A stretch of DNA of 64,000 nucleotides from Elusimicrobiota bacterium (GTDB lineage: Bacteria > Elusimicrobiota > Elusimicrobia > FEN-1173). The stretch is taken from the NCBI GenBank assembly GCA_016722575.1, contig JADKIY010000002.1:496001-560000 (forward strand), in the 5' to 3' direction. Position numbers and translations under genes: made by a program. The notes beneath the pieces are model-generated. The model had not been told where the DNA came from. It did no database searches and saw only the letters and a program-made list of their open reading frames with translations. Shown here in pieces: positions 44,159 through 51,808 of this stretch; the stretch's first letter is position 1; the number at the start of each line of letters is the position of its first letter.

Positions 44159-44222
44159 TCGCCCGCGCCCCAACGGTGAACGCGACAGCTCGGCGCGCCC
44201 GCCGCCGGCCCTCGAGCAGGGC

Positions 44223-45116
44223 CTAAATTTTCTCAAACACCCGAAGCTTTGCGCTTCGACTGCGGGGGTTTCCCCGCTGTTCGTCCCGGGAAGCGACCAA
44301 CACTTTCTTGTTGACCGCCCGAAGGGGACCTTCCCGCCACTGGTCCTTGCCGTAGCGCTTCACGACCCGGTCTTCCGTGGAGTGAAACGTGATCACCGCC
44401 AATCGTCCGCCCGGTTTGAGAACCCCCGGAGCGCGTCCGAGCATTTCTCGAAGCCGCGGCATTTCCCGGTTCACCGCCATGCGCAGGGCCAAAAACACCC
44501 GCGTGGCGGGGTGGCTTCGACCGCGCCGCGGAATCCAACGGCAAACAGCGTCCGCCAAATCTTTCGTGGTGCTCCAGCCGTGGGCGTGCTCCTTGAGCCG
44601 CGCGACCAGTTTGCGGGCAAACCGCTCTTCCCCCGCCTCCCGCAGGACCCCTTCCAACTCCTCGGGGTCCACCCGTTTCAGATACTCGAGCGCCGTTTCC
44701 CCGGTGGGCCCCATGCGCATATCGAGAGGGCCTTCCCGCGAGAAACCGAACCCCCGGGACGCCTCGTCGAGTTGCAGCGAGGACACCCCCAGATCCGCCA
44801 GGATCCCGTCCACCGACGCTGGTTGAAGGGCCAGTATCTCATCAAATCGCTCAAAATTCCCGGCCGCCAAACGGACCCGGTCCGCCCAGAGGCTCAGCCG
44901 CTCGGTGGCCCGCGCCAGCGCCGCCGGGTCCTGGTCCAAACCGATCACGCGCCCCGTCGGACCCACCGCCTCGGCGAGAACCGCCGCGTGGCCGCCCAAG
45001 CCCACCGTCAAATCAACGTACAGACCGCCCGGGCGTACGTTCAATCCCGCCACGACTTCCGAAACCATCACGGGGACATGGCCCCGGCCTTCGTTCAAAG
45101 AACCTTCCCCGTCCAC
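44223..45116 (-). CDS. rsmH: 16S rRNA m4C1402 methyltransferase RsmH (MraW)
   Basis: SAM-dependent N4-methylation of C1402 in the ribosomal P site. 297 residues, GTG 45116. Motifs: HVPVMVSEVVAGL, DLTVGLGGHAAVL (SAM loop), GLDQDPAAL, DGILADLGVSSLQLDEASRGFGFSREGPLDMRM, and C-terminal FHSTEDRVVK plus NPRSRSAKLRVFEK. 12 nt after mraZ. Confidence 0.96.
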   Translation of the reverse strand: MDGEGSLNEGRGHVPVMVSEVVAGLNVRPGGLYVDLTVGLGGHAAVLAEAVGPTGRVIGLDQDPAALARATERLSLWADRVRLAAGNFERFDEILALQPASVDGILADLGVSSLQLDEASRGFGFSREGPLDMRMGPTGETALEYLKRVDPEELEGVLREAGEERFARKLVARLKEHAHGWSTTKDLADAVCRWIPRRGRSHPATRVFLALRMAVNREMPRLREMLGRAPGVLKPGGRLAVITFHSTEDRVVKRYGKDQWREGPLRAVNKKVLVASRDEQRGNPRSRSAKLRVFEKI

Positions 45117-45128
45117 CGGACGCGGGCC

Positions 45129-45554
45129 CTACAAATCGATTTCGGCGGCGATTTTGGCGGCGCTCTTCTCCGCGTTCCGCCTATATTGTTCCCAACGCTC
45201 CGAGGACCAAAGTTCGATCCGTGATTCCATACCCACCACCGTCACGTTGCGGGTGATGCCGGCGTATCGCCCCAACGATTCGGGGACCAAGAGGCGCCCC
45301 TGTCCATCCACGTCCGACAAGGTCGCCCCCGAAATCAAAAGCCGCTTGAAGGCGCGCGCGTGCGCTTTGTTGGAAACGGGCAGCGCGTCCAGTTTCGACA
45401 GGAGTTTTTTCCATTCGGCCTCCGTGTAAAGGGACAGGCAGCCTTCGAGTCCCCGCGTCAGCACAAACCGTCGAACGTTCTGGCGGAGCCGGGCCGGGAG
45501 GGCCAGGCGGCGTTTCTCGTCCAATCCGTGCCGGTATTCGCCGCCCAGAAACAT
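45129..45554 (-). CDS. mraZ: Transcriptional regulator MraZ
   Basis: 141 residues from ATG 45554 (MFLGGEYRHGLDEKRRLALPARLR), the canonical family start. Two AbrB-like swapped-hairpin repeats: the first around residues 5-45, the second around GATLSDVDGQGRLLVPESLGRYAGI. MraZ binds repeated boxes in its own leader and represses the dcw operon. The upstream GTG at 45578 is rejected because it falls within those boxes. First gene of the dcw operon. Confidence 0.95.
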   Translation of the reverse strand: MFLGGEYRHGLDEKRRLALPARLRQNVRRFVLTRGLEGCLSLYTEAEWKKLLSKLDALPVSNKAHARAFKRLLISGATLSDVDGQGRLLVPESLGRYAGITRNVTVVGMESRIELWSSERWEQYRRNAEKSAAKIAAEIDL

Positions 45555-45560
45555 TTGCCG

Positions 45561-45610
45561 CACTCTCCACTTTTCCACACACTAAGCCACAACTCACCAC
45601 AATTCCCCAC
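45561..45610 (-). promoter_or_regulatory. MraZ operator: five tandem decamers
   Basis: Minus-strand decamers in exact 10-bp register: GTGGGGAATT, GTGGTGAGTT, GTGGCTTAGT, GTGTGGAAAA, GTGGAGAGTG. They lie between the promoter and the mraZ ATG. Known MraZ sites are direct GTGG/TGGG repeats one helical turn apart. Confidence 0.8.
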
Positions 45611-45620
45611 CGCTGGGACA

Positions 45621-45649
45621 ACTATAAATACCGCGATGGAATTTGTCAA
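45621..45649 (-). promoter_or_regulatory. Sigma-70 promoter of the dcw operon
   Basis: TTGACA (45649-45644), 17-bp spacer, TATAGT (45626-45621). Transcription would begin about 45614, just before the MraZ decamers. Confidence 0.8.
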
Positions 45650-45678
45650 GCTTTTTTTACGGAGCGGGGATTCGGTCC

Positions 45679-45697
45679 GGGCGGCGGTCGGCCGCCC
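45679..45697. repeat. Hairpin between xerC and the dcw promoter
   Basis: GGGCGGC-GGTCG-GCCGCCC, perfect 7-bp stem. No T-run follows on the minus strand, so it is not a standard intrinsic terminator, but its place after the xerC stop suggests insulation. Confidence 0.45.
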
Positions 45698-45723
45698 GAC
45701 GGAACGGAAACGCGGGGAGCGGA

Positions 45724-46626
45724 TTAGGCGGAGCGGGGGTGCGCCCGGTCGTACACTTGGCGAAGACGGGCGGTGGTGACGTGGGTGTAGATTTGCGTGG
45801 TGGATAAATTTTTGTGGCCCAACATTTCCTGCACGGAACGCAAATCGCACCCGCGGTCCAAGAGGTGGGTGGCGAAAGAGTGGCGGAGGACGTGGGGATG
45901 AACGCGCCGCTCGATGGCCGCGCACCGGGCCCAGGCGGAGACCAACGCGCCCACCGAACGGGAACTCAATCGTCCGCCCCGGGCGTTCACGAAGAGCGGC
46001 GTCCCGCGGGCCGCCGCCCGGTCGCCCCAGGCCAACCCGCGTTCTCGCGCGTATTCCCGCAAAGCGGCCAGCGCCCGTTCCCCCACGGGAACCACGCGCT
46101 CCCGGGACCCTTTGCCGAAGACCCGCACGGTGCCGGCCCAGATGTCCACGTGCGTCGTGTCCAACCCCGTCAATTCCGACACCCGCAACCCGGACGAATA
46201 CAGGAGCTCCAGAATCGCCCGACCCCGGGCGGGGGACGGGCCTTCCCAACGAAGGGCCAGCAGTCGGTCCATTTCAGGGGCGCTTAAAAAAGTGGGAACG
46301 CGGCGTTCCCGCCGCGGTCGGGGGATTCCGTCCAAGGGATTCTCCCGGAGGATTCCGGCGGTCTTCAAATAACGGAAAAACGCGCCGAGGGCGTTGTATT
46401 TTCGAAGGAGGGTGGAACGGCGGTAGGGGCGCTCCCCCCAGGCGGCCAAAAAGGGGCGGAGACGGGAACGGGTCCACTGATCGACGGGAAGGCCGGCCCA
46501 ATTCCGACGGGCGTGGGCCTCGAGGTCGGACAAGTCGGATCGATAGGCGCGGAGGGTGGCGGGGGAAAGGCCCTTTTCCCCCCTCAAATAGAGCCAGTAG
46601 CGACGAAGGGCTTCGTCGATTCCCAT
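45724..46626 (-). CDS. xerC: Tyrosine recombinase XerC/XerD type
   Basis: Site-specific recombinase, probably for chromosome dimer resolution at dif. 300 residues from ATG 46626, sharing one base with the topA stop (TGATG). N-terminal SAM-like core-binding domain (LRGEKGLSPATLRAYRSDL), then the catalytic domain with Arg in SSGLRVSELTG, Lys in VFGKGSRERVVPV, HVLRHSFATHLLD (HxxR), the LGHKN His, and Tyr in TTQIYTHV. All catalytic residues are present. No flanking att sites or cargo, so a housekeeping Xer is favoured over an integrase. XerC versus XerD cannot be decided here. Confidence 0.92.
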   Translation of the reverse strand: MGIDEALRRYWLYLRGEKGLSPATLRAYRSDLSDLEAHARRNWAGLPVDQWTRSRLRPFLAAWGERPYRRSTLLRKYNALGAFFRYLKTAGILRENPLDGIPRPRRERRVPTFLSAPEMDRLLALRWEGPSPARGRAILELLYSSGLRVSELTGLDTTHVDIWAGTVRVFGKGSRERVVPVGERALAALREYARERGLAWGDRAAARGTPLFVNARGGRLSSRSVGALVSAWARCAAIERRVHPHVLRHSFATHLLDRGCDLRSVQEMLGHKNLSTTQIYTHVTTARLRQVYDRAHPRSA

Positions 46627-48818
46627 CAGGCCGGCGGCGCGGCCGGGGCGACGGGCTTGATGTTGCGGCAACGGGGGAACCCCGAACACGCGAGGAACGG
46701 CCCCCGGGCGCCCACGCGCTTCAACATGGCTTTCCCGCACTTCTGACATTTTTGATCCGTCATTTCGGGTTTGGGGCGAATGATTTTCTGCCCGTTTTTG
46801 TCGACGGAGAAAGTCGTTTTGCAGGCGGGATACCCGGTGCAGGCCAAATACCGGGAGGGCCGGCCGAAACTCCGCCCCTGACGCATCACCATGGGTTTGC
46901 CGCAGTTCGGACAGACCTCGCCGGTTTCCTCGGGAACGATTTTCTTCAGGTTCCGGTCCACCGGGATCGTGCTCTTGCACGTCGGGTACTCGGAACACGC
47001 CAGGTAGCGGCCGAATCGGTTTTCCCGCAACCCCATGGGGGATCCGCATTTCGGGCATTTTTCGTTCGTCGGCGTGGGTTTGATTTCCACCCGGGCCATG
47101 CCGGTTTCGGCTTTGGCCAGGTCCCGTTCGAAGGGCGTGTAAAACTCCCGCAGGACGTCGGTCCAAACGGCGGTGTTTTCGGCGATTTGGTCCAACTTTT
47201 CTTCGATCTTGGCCGTGAAATCCACGTTGACGATTTCCGGGAAGTGGGCGCACAATTGAACGTCCACCGTCCGCCCCAGTTCGGTGGGGTAGAAGCGGCG
47301 GTCCTCCAATCGCACGTAGCCCCGGTCGACGATCGTGTGGATGATGGGGGCGTAGGTGGACGGGCGGCCGATCCCGTGCTCTTCCAAGACCCGCACGAGG
47401 CTGGCTTCGTTGAACCGCGGGGGCGGCTCCGTGAAATGTTGTTCGGGCTTCAATTCCTTCAGGTCCACCCGGTCCCCGGCCTTGAGCGGCGGCAGCGTTT
47501 TGCTCTCCTCGTCGGCGTCCTTTTTCGCGTCCTCGTCCGCCACTTCGCCGTAGACGGCCAAAAACCCCGGAAACTTCAACGCGTGGCCCGTGGCGCGGAA
47601 AAGGTACGACGCCGCGGCGATGTCCACCGTCATGGTGTCGAAAAGAGCGTCGGCCATCTGGCTGGCCATGAAGCGCTGCCAAATCAATTCGTAGAGGCGG
47701 AACTGGTCCGGCTCCAGGAAGGAACGGACGGATTCGGGCGTGCGCGAGGGCTTGGTGGGGCGGATGGCCTCGTGGGCTTCCTGGGCGCCCTTCGCTTTGG
47801 TTTTGTAAACCCGCGGGCGGGGCGGAAGATGGTCCTTGCCGTAGCGTTCCTCGATAAAGGCCACCGCTTCCTTCTGCGCCTCTTTCGCCACGTTGACCGA
47901 ATCGGTGCGCATGTAGGTGATGAGACCCTCGGCCCCTTCGCCGGCTTTGACTTCGATGCCTTCGTACAATTGCTGAGCCACCACCATGGTGCGGGACGCC
48001 GAGAAATGAAGCCGCCGGGACGAATCCTGCTGCAGGCTGGCCGTCGTAAAAGGCGGGGTCGGCGACCGGCGGCGCTCCTTGGGTTCGACGGATTTGACGA
48101 CGTACGTCGCGCCCCGAAGTTTCTCCAGCACCGTGTCCAACGGGTCCTTGGAACGGAAAGAAAATTTGGTGAACTTGGTTTCGCCTTCGGCGAACAATCC
48201 GGCCGCGAAGGCCTGTCCGGATTTCTCCAGAAGCGCCGTGAGGGTCCAGTATTCCTCGGCCTTGAATTTCTCGATTTCCTCTTCCCGGGCGCAGATGAGG
48301 CGAACCGCCACGGATTGGACCCGCCCGGCGGAAAGTCCGCGCCGGATTTTTTTCCACAACAGGGGCGACAGGCGATACCCCACGAGCCGGTCCAACACCC
48401 GCCGGGCGACCTGCGCGTTGACCAACGCGTCGTCGATGTCCCGGGGGTGCTTCACCGCGTCCTGGAGGGCTTCCTTCGTGATTTCGTGAAAAGTGATCCG
48501 CTTGGTCCGCGCCAGATCCAACTTCAAGGCGTGGGTCAAGTGCCAGGCGATGGCTTCGCCCTCGCGGTCGTAGTCGGTGGCGAGGTAAACCTTGTCGGCC
48601 GCCTTGGCCAGGCGGATCAACTCGGGAAGAATTTTCTTGGCCTTCGGCAATATCACGTAGGAGGGTTTAAAATTATTCGCGGGATCGACGCCCAGTTCCT
48701 TGGACGGGAGGTCGCGGATATGCCCGTAGGAACTGCGGATGACGAAGCCCTTGCCCAGCATTTTGCCGATGGTTTTTTCCTTGGTCGGCGACTCGACGAT
48801 CAAGAGGGATTTGGCCAT
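46626..48818 (-). CDS. topA: DNA topoisomerase I
   Basis: Relaxes negative supercoils by single-strand passage. 730 residues from ATG 48818 (AAGGA upstream), overlapping the dprA 3' end by 19 bp. Toprim domain: LLIVESPTKEKTIGKML and ATDYDREGEAIAWHL. The catalytic Tyr is in GLITYMRTDSVNVA. GRPSTYAPIIHTIVDRGYV is present. Three C-terminal C4 zinc ribbons follow from about residue 590 (CPKCGSPM, CPNCGKPM, CQKCGKAM), each with its paired C-x4/5-C half. Confidence 0.96.
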   Translation of the reverse strand: MAKSLLIVESPTKEKTIGKMLGKGFVIRSSYGHIRDLPSKELGVDPANNFKPSYVILPKAKKILPELIRLAKAADKVYLATDYDREGEAIAWHLTHALKLDLARTKRITFHEITKEALQDAVKHPRDIDDALVNAQVARRVLDRLVGYRLSPLLWKKIRRGLSAGRVQSVAVRLICAREEEIEKFKAEEYWTLTALLEKSGQAFAAGLFAEGETKFTKFSFRSKDPLDTVLEKLRGATYVVKSVEPKERRRSPTPPFTTASLQQDSSRRLHFSASRTMVVAQQLYEGIEVKAGEGAEGLITYMRTDSVNVAKEAQKEAVAFIEERYGKDHLPPRPRVYKTKAKGAQEAHEAIRPTKPSRTPESVRSFLEPDQFRLYELIWQRFMASQMADALFDTMTVDIAAASYLFRATGHALKFPGFLAVYGEVADEDAKKDADEESKTLPPLKAGDRVDLKELKPEQHFTEPPPRFNEASLVRVLEEHGIGRPSTYAPIIHTIVDRGYVRLEDRRFYPTELGRTVDVQLCAHFPEIVNVDFTAKIEEKLDQIAENTAVWTDVLREFYTPFERDLAKAETGMARVEIKPTPTNEKCPKCGSPMGLRENRFGRYLACSEYPTCKSTIPVDRNLKKIVPEETGEVCPNCGKPMVMRQGRSFGRPSRYLACTGYPACKTTFSVDKNGQKIIRPKPEMTDQKCQKCGKAMLKRVGARGPFLACSGFPRCRNIKPVAPAAPPA

Positions 48819-49975
48819 GAAAGATCCTTTTTGGATGGAACGGCGGGCAACGCCCGTTCCGTTCGCACGTAATTTTTTCCCGGCAATTCCCGGGCCCATC
48901 CCGATAATTCCAAGCGCAGCAACCCCGTGGCGACCTCGGCCGGCGCCAGGCCCGTCCGGGCGGCCAGCGCGTCGATCCCGACGGGTTCCACCGCCAATGC
49001 CGCCAGAAGCCGCCGGGCGCCGGGGGCCAGATCGCCCGGACCTTCCGGTTCGCCGGCCGGCGCCGGACGAGGAGTGCGCATCAACTCCGACAGAGCGCGG
49101 ATTTCCTCTAAAATATCTTCCGCGGACTCCGCCGGACGCGCGCCTTCCCGAAGCAAACGGTGGGGCCCCCGGCTTCCCGGGGAAAAGACGGACCCGGGGA
49201 CCGCAAAAACGTCCTTGCCCTGATCGGCCGCCAACCGCGCGGTGATAAGCGCGCCGCTCTTTTCCCGGGCTTCCACCACCACGACGCCCAGGGCCAGCGC
49301 CGCGATCAGGCGGTTGCGGCGCGGAAAATGAGTGGCCTCCGGCGGCGATTCCAGAGAAAACTCCGTGAGGACCGCCCCGCTCGCCGCCATCCGTTCCGCC
49401 AGCCGGCGGTTTTCCGGGGGGTAAAACCGGGAAAACCCGCTTCCCAAAACGCCCACCGTGCGGCCGTGGGACGACAGAGCCGCCGCGTGGGCGGCCGCGT
49501 CGACGCCGCGGGCCAAACCGCTGACCACGGTCACGCCCGCCTCGGCCAACTCCCGGGCCAGGCGTTCGGCCACCGCGCGCCCGTAGGGCGACGCGGTGCG
49601 ACTGCCCACCAACGCCACCGCCAACTCGTCCCGGGGACGGAGCGTCCCCCAAAGGTAAAGCACGGGGGGCGCGTCCCGCAGGAATCGGAAAGCGGCCGGA
49701 TAATTCGAGTCCGCGCCCGAAATCACTTTAAACCCCGACCCCCGAACGGCGGCAAGCTCCTTTTCCATCGCCGGACGGAGAGCCGCCAAATCCTTTCGAA
49801 AATCGCGCGAGGCGGACCCGAAACCTTCGACCGCTTCCCAGGCCTCGACCGGGGCCGCCAGAGCCGCCGCCGCGGAAGGGAAACAACCCAACAGATGGCC
49901 GAACCGAACGGGCCCGATTTTGGGGTGAAGGCTGAGAAGAAGCCGGGCTTCGGTTTCGTCGGTTGGAAAGGTCAC
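48800..49975 (-). CDS. dprA: DNA-processing protein DprA/Smf
   Basis: Loads RecA on incoming single-stranded DNA during transformation. 391 residues from GTG 49975. N-terminal helical SAM-like region, extended Rossmann core with VALVGSRTASPYGR, VSGLARGVDAAAHAAAL, FYPPENRRLAE, FPRRNRLIAALALGVVVVEA and SGALITARLAADQGKDVFAVPG, and a C-terminal winged helix (about 325-385). With topA and xerC it forms a frequently conserved trio. Full domain set suggests functional natural transformation, in line with the pilin richness. Confidence 0.95.
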   Translation of the reverse strand: MTFPTDETEARLLLSLHPKIGPVRFGHLLGCFPSAAAALAAPVEAWEAVEGFGSASRDFRKDLAALRPAMEKELAAVRGSGFKVISGADSNYPAAFRFLRDAPPVLYLWGTLRPRDELAVALVGSRTASPYGRAVAERLARELAEAGVTVVSGLARGVDAAAHAAALSSHGRTVGVLGSGFSRFYPPENRRLAERMAASGAVLTEFSLESPPEATHFPRRNRLIAALALGVVVVEAREKSGALITARLAADQGKDVFAVPGSVFSPGSRGPHRLLREGARPAESAEDILEEIRALSELMRTPRPAPAGEPEGPGDLAPGARRLLAALAVEPVGIDALAARTGLAPAEVATGLLRLELSGWARELPGKNYVRTERALPAVPSKKDLSWPNPS

Positions 49976-49993
49976 GTCCCCCCCCGGGGCCGA

Positions 49994-50032
49994 ATAAAAA
50001 AACCCGTTCCGCCGGTTTTCGGGCGAGCGGGT
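49994..50032 (-). terminator. Rho-independent terminator after the LysM-TPR pair
   Basis: On the minus strand CCCGCTCGCC pairs with GGCGGAACGGG across a short loop and is followed by TTTTTTT. Ends the transcript of the TPR gene before dprA. Confidence 0.7.
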
Positions 50033-50045
50033 GACACCAACGGAA

Positions 50046-50435
50046 TTATCTGGATCTTAAAATTTGAAGATTGTTGTTGACCGATTTGGAAAAACGGCCC
50101 TGCGGGTATTTGTCCAAGCACGTCTGATACATGGCGATCGCTTCGCGCCAGCGCCGCAATCGCTCCAAGCACGACGCCGCGCCGAACAGGGCGCCTTCGG
50201 CGCTCGCCGAATCCGGATAATTTTCCAAAACGCGCTGATAAATTTCCAAAGCGCGCTGATCCCGATTGAAAAGTTCGTGAAAACCGCCGACAACTAAAAG
50301 GACCCGATCCGCACGCCACGTGGCCGGGTGTCGATCGATGAAGTGAACCAACCCGTCGTTGGAAATGGCGCGGTCCCACCCCAAAAATCCGAGGATAATA
50401 AAAAAGGCCAGCTGAAGAAGATGTCGGTAGGTCAA
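50046..50435 (-). CDS. Membrane-anchored TPR protein
   Basis: 129 residues. N-terminal uncleaved anchor (LLQLAFFIILGFLGW) and about two tetratricopeptide repeats (RALEIYQRVLENYPDSASAEGALFGAASCLERLRRWREAIAMYQTCLDKYP). Resembles the small TPR/YbgF-like partners of cell-envelope complexes. 13 nt downstream of the LysM gene and followed by a terminator, so the two act together, perhaps on peptidoglycan or a secretin/pilus structure. Confidence 0.8.
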   Translation of the reverse strand: MTYRHLLQLAFFIILGFLGWDRAISNDGLVHFIDRHPATWRADRVLLVVGGFHELFNRDQRALEIYQRVLENYPDSASAEGALFGAASCLERLRRWREAIAMYQTCLDKYPQGRFSKSVNNNLQILRSR

Positions 50436-50448
50436 TTCCCGACCGCGA

Positions 50449-51435
50449 TCAATTCGCCGCGAACTTCACCAGGTCGCCGACGCGAATCGGCTCCAGGCTG
50501 TTGGTGATGACGGCGGTGCATCCCTCGTCGTTGACTTGGCTGGTCACCATGACGGTTCCGACCCGCTTCAACATCTTCCCCGTCTGTTTTTTCAGAAAGG
50601 GATCGCGGATTTTCTTGCCCAACCGGTAAATGTATCCGATCATCCGGGGCTGGACGCCGGACGCGGCGCCAACGTTCAAGAAAACCACATCGCCCTGGGA
50701 AATCATCATTTTCTGCTCGCGGTCGCGCAAAATGTACCCGTCGTATTCCCAATCGGGACCGGCGACAAAGGTGTCCGACACGCCGCCCATAAAGCCGGCG
50801 CCGGGCACGCTCCCTCTTTTAATCGGGGCGGGCGCGGGCGCTTCCTCAACGGGTTCGGGCTCGGGTTCGGGTTCCGGAGCGGCGGCGATGGGTTTGGGGT
50901 TTTCGGCCGGGGCGGGCAGCGCGTCCGGGGTGTCCGGGGCCGCGGCTTCTTCCACGGGCTGGACCGTCGTCGACGCCGTCTCCGCGACGGGCCCGGCGTC
51001 GGCCGCCGGGGATTTCTCCGCCGGAGGCGCGGCCGGCGTTTCGGCCATCATTTGCGCGGCCGACACGGACGGGATGACCACCTGTTGATCGGGATAAATC
51101 AGGTCGGGATTGGTGATCGTCGCTTTATTGGCTTCCCAAATCTTGGTCCACAGGAAGGGGTCTTTCAAATACGTGTTGGCGAGGTTCCACAGGGTGTCGC
51201 CTTTGACGATCTTGTAGGTCCCGTCGATGGCCGCGTCGGGCGCCGCCGCTTCGGCGGCCGGTTCCTCGGCCGCGCCGTCCGCCGGCGTCACCGTCGTGCC
51301 GTCCGCGGGAGCCGCCGCGGAGGCTTCCGTGGCGGGGGCTTCCGCCGGCGCTCCGGTCTCCTCCGCCACCGCCCGAATTCCGGCAAAAGACAAAGCGGCC
51401 GCGAGGAAAACGAAAAGTTTGGCGACACGATTCAT
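50449..51435 (-). CDS. Secreted LysM-domain protein with Ala/Pro/Glu-rich linkers
   Basis: 328 residues from ATG 51435, with AGGAGG 5 nt upstream. Signal peptide (NRVAKLFVFLAAALSFAGIRA). An Ala/Pro/Glu linker is followed by one LysM (about 76-125: YKIVKGDTLWNLANTYLKDPFLWTKIWEANKATI), a second acidic/proline linker including (PE)4 near residue 205, then a beta-rich C-terminal domain (about 225-328) with GYILRDREQKMMISQGDVVFLNVG and IRVGDLVKF. LysM binds glycan strands; the linkers can span the periplasm. Own promoter. No hydrolase domain is visible, so a structural or adaptor role is likely. Confidence 0.88.
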   Translation of the reverse strand: MNRVAKLFVFLAAALSFAGIRAVAEETGAPAEAPATEASAAAPADGTTVTPADGAAEEPAAEAAAPDAAIDGTYKIVKGDTLWNLANTYLKDPFLWTKIWEANKATITNPDLIYPDQQVVIPSVSAAQMMAETPAAPPAEKSPAADAGPVAETASTTVQPVEEAAAPDTPDALPAPAENPKPIAAAPEPEPEPEPVEEAPAPAPIKRGSVPGAGFMGGVSDTFVAGPDWEYDGYILRDREQKMMISQGDVVFLNVGAASGVQPRMIGYIYRLGKKIRDPFLKKQTGKMLKRVGTVMVTSQVNDEGCTAVITNSLEPIRVGDLVKFAAN

Positions 51436-51508
51436 AAAGCCTCCTGAAAGCAGGGTCATCGTCTGGGAACGTTCTCGGCGGGCCAGATGAAAGGCAACAT
51501 CCCTCTAT

Positions 51509-51537
51509 ATTGTAGCAACGGTTTCTTTATAATCCAA
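51509..51537 (-). promoter_or_regulatory. Promoter of the LysM-TPR pair
   Basis: TTGGAT (51537-51532), 17-bp spacer, TACAAT (51514-51509). The ATG is 74 nt downstream of the -10. Confidence 0.5.
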
Positions 51538-51550
51538 AAAGGGAGGACTG

Positions 51551-51808
51551 TCAAGGGCTTCGGTGGGAAGGCGCCCCGGAGGCGGCGTCCTCCCGAATCA
51601 GGGAGTCCAAGCGTTCAAAATCCGCCCGGGAGAGCCGCCCTTCCTCGCGCCAACGGTCCAAGCGCGCGGCGACGGGGGCCAACTCCCGCGGCAACGGGGG
51701 CTTTTCGAGGACGAAGACCGGGGCCTCCGCGGCCCGCACCGCGGGCCGAAAAAGCCGCGCCATCATCCACAAAAGGACGGCCGCCCCGACCAATCCCGCC
51801 CAAATCAT
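51551..51808 (-). CDS. Small membrane protein with SHOCT-like tail
   Basis: 85 residues, ATG 51808 overlapping the glyS stop (ATGA). One N-terminal TM helix (MIWAGLVGAAVLLWMMARLF), then a charged segment RLDRWREEGRLSRADFERLDSLIRE that resembles the SHOCT oligomerisation motif. No known function; coupling to glyS suggests it is really translated. Confidence 0.65.
   Translation of the reverse strand: MIWAGLVGAAVLLWMMARLFRPAVRAAEAPVFVLEKPPLPRELAPVAARLDRWREEGRLSRADFERLDSLIREDAASGAPSHRSP

Larger units (their letters stand above)
43902..44222 (-). other. 321-bp non-coding gap inside the dcw operon with three stem-loops
   Basis: The only stretch over 300 bp without a gene. It separates rsmH from ftsL in an operon whose other junctions are under 15 bp. 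It holds one long imperfect hairpin and two copies of a repeated hairpin (listed separately). Reading frames through it exist but show no protein-like composition or ribosome site. No promoter for ftsL was convincing. Confidence 0.6.

Noticed and set aside
43835..44236. 133-codon minus-strand frame across the rsmH-ftsL gap
   Set aside because: It overlaps ftsL and rsmH ends, contains the repeated hairpins, and has no protein-like composition.
45555..45578. Upstream GTG start for mraZ
   Set aside because: It falls inside the MraZ decamers and would add residues not seen in the family.
45724..46626. XerC as integrase of a mobile element
   Set aside because: No att-like repeats, cargo or composition change; topA-dprA context fits housekeeping Xer.
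46752..48872. Plus-strand open frame of 706 codons opposite topA
   Set aside because: Antisense shadow; topA motifs and zinc ribbons are on the minus strand.
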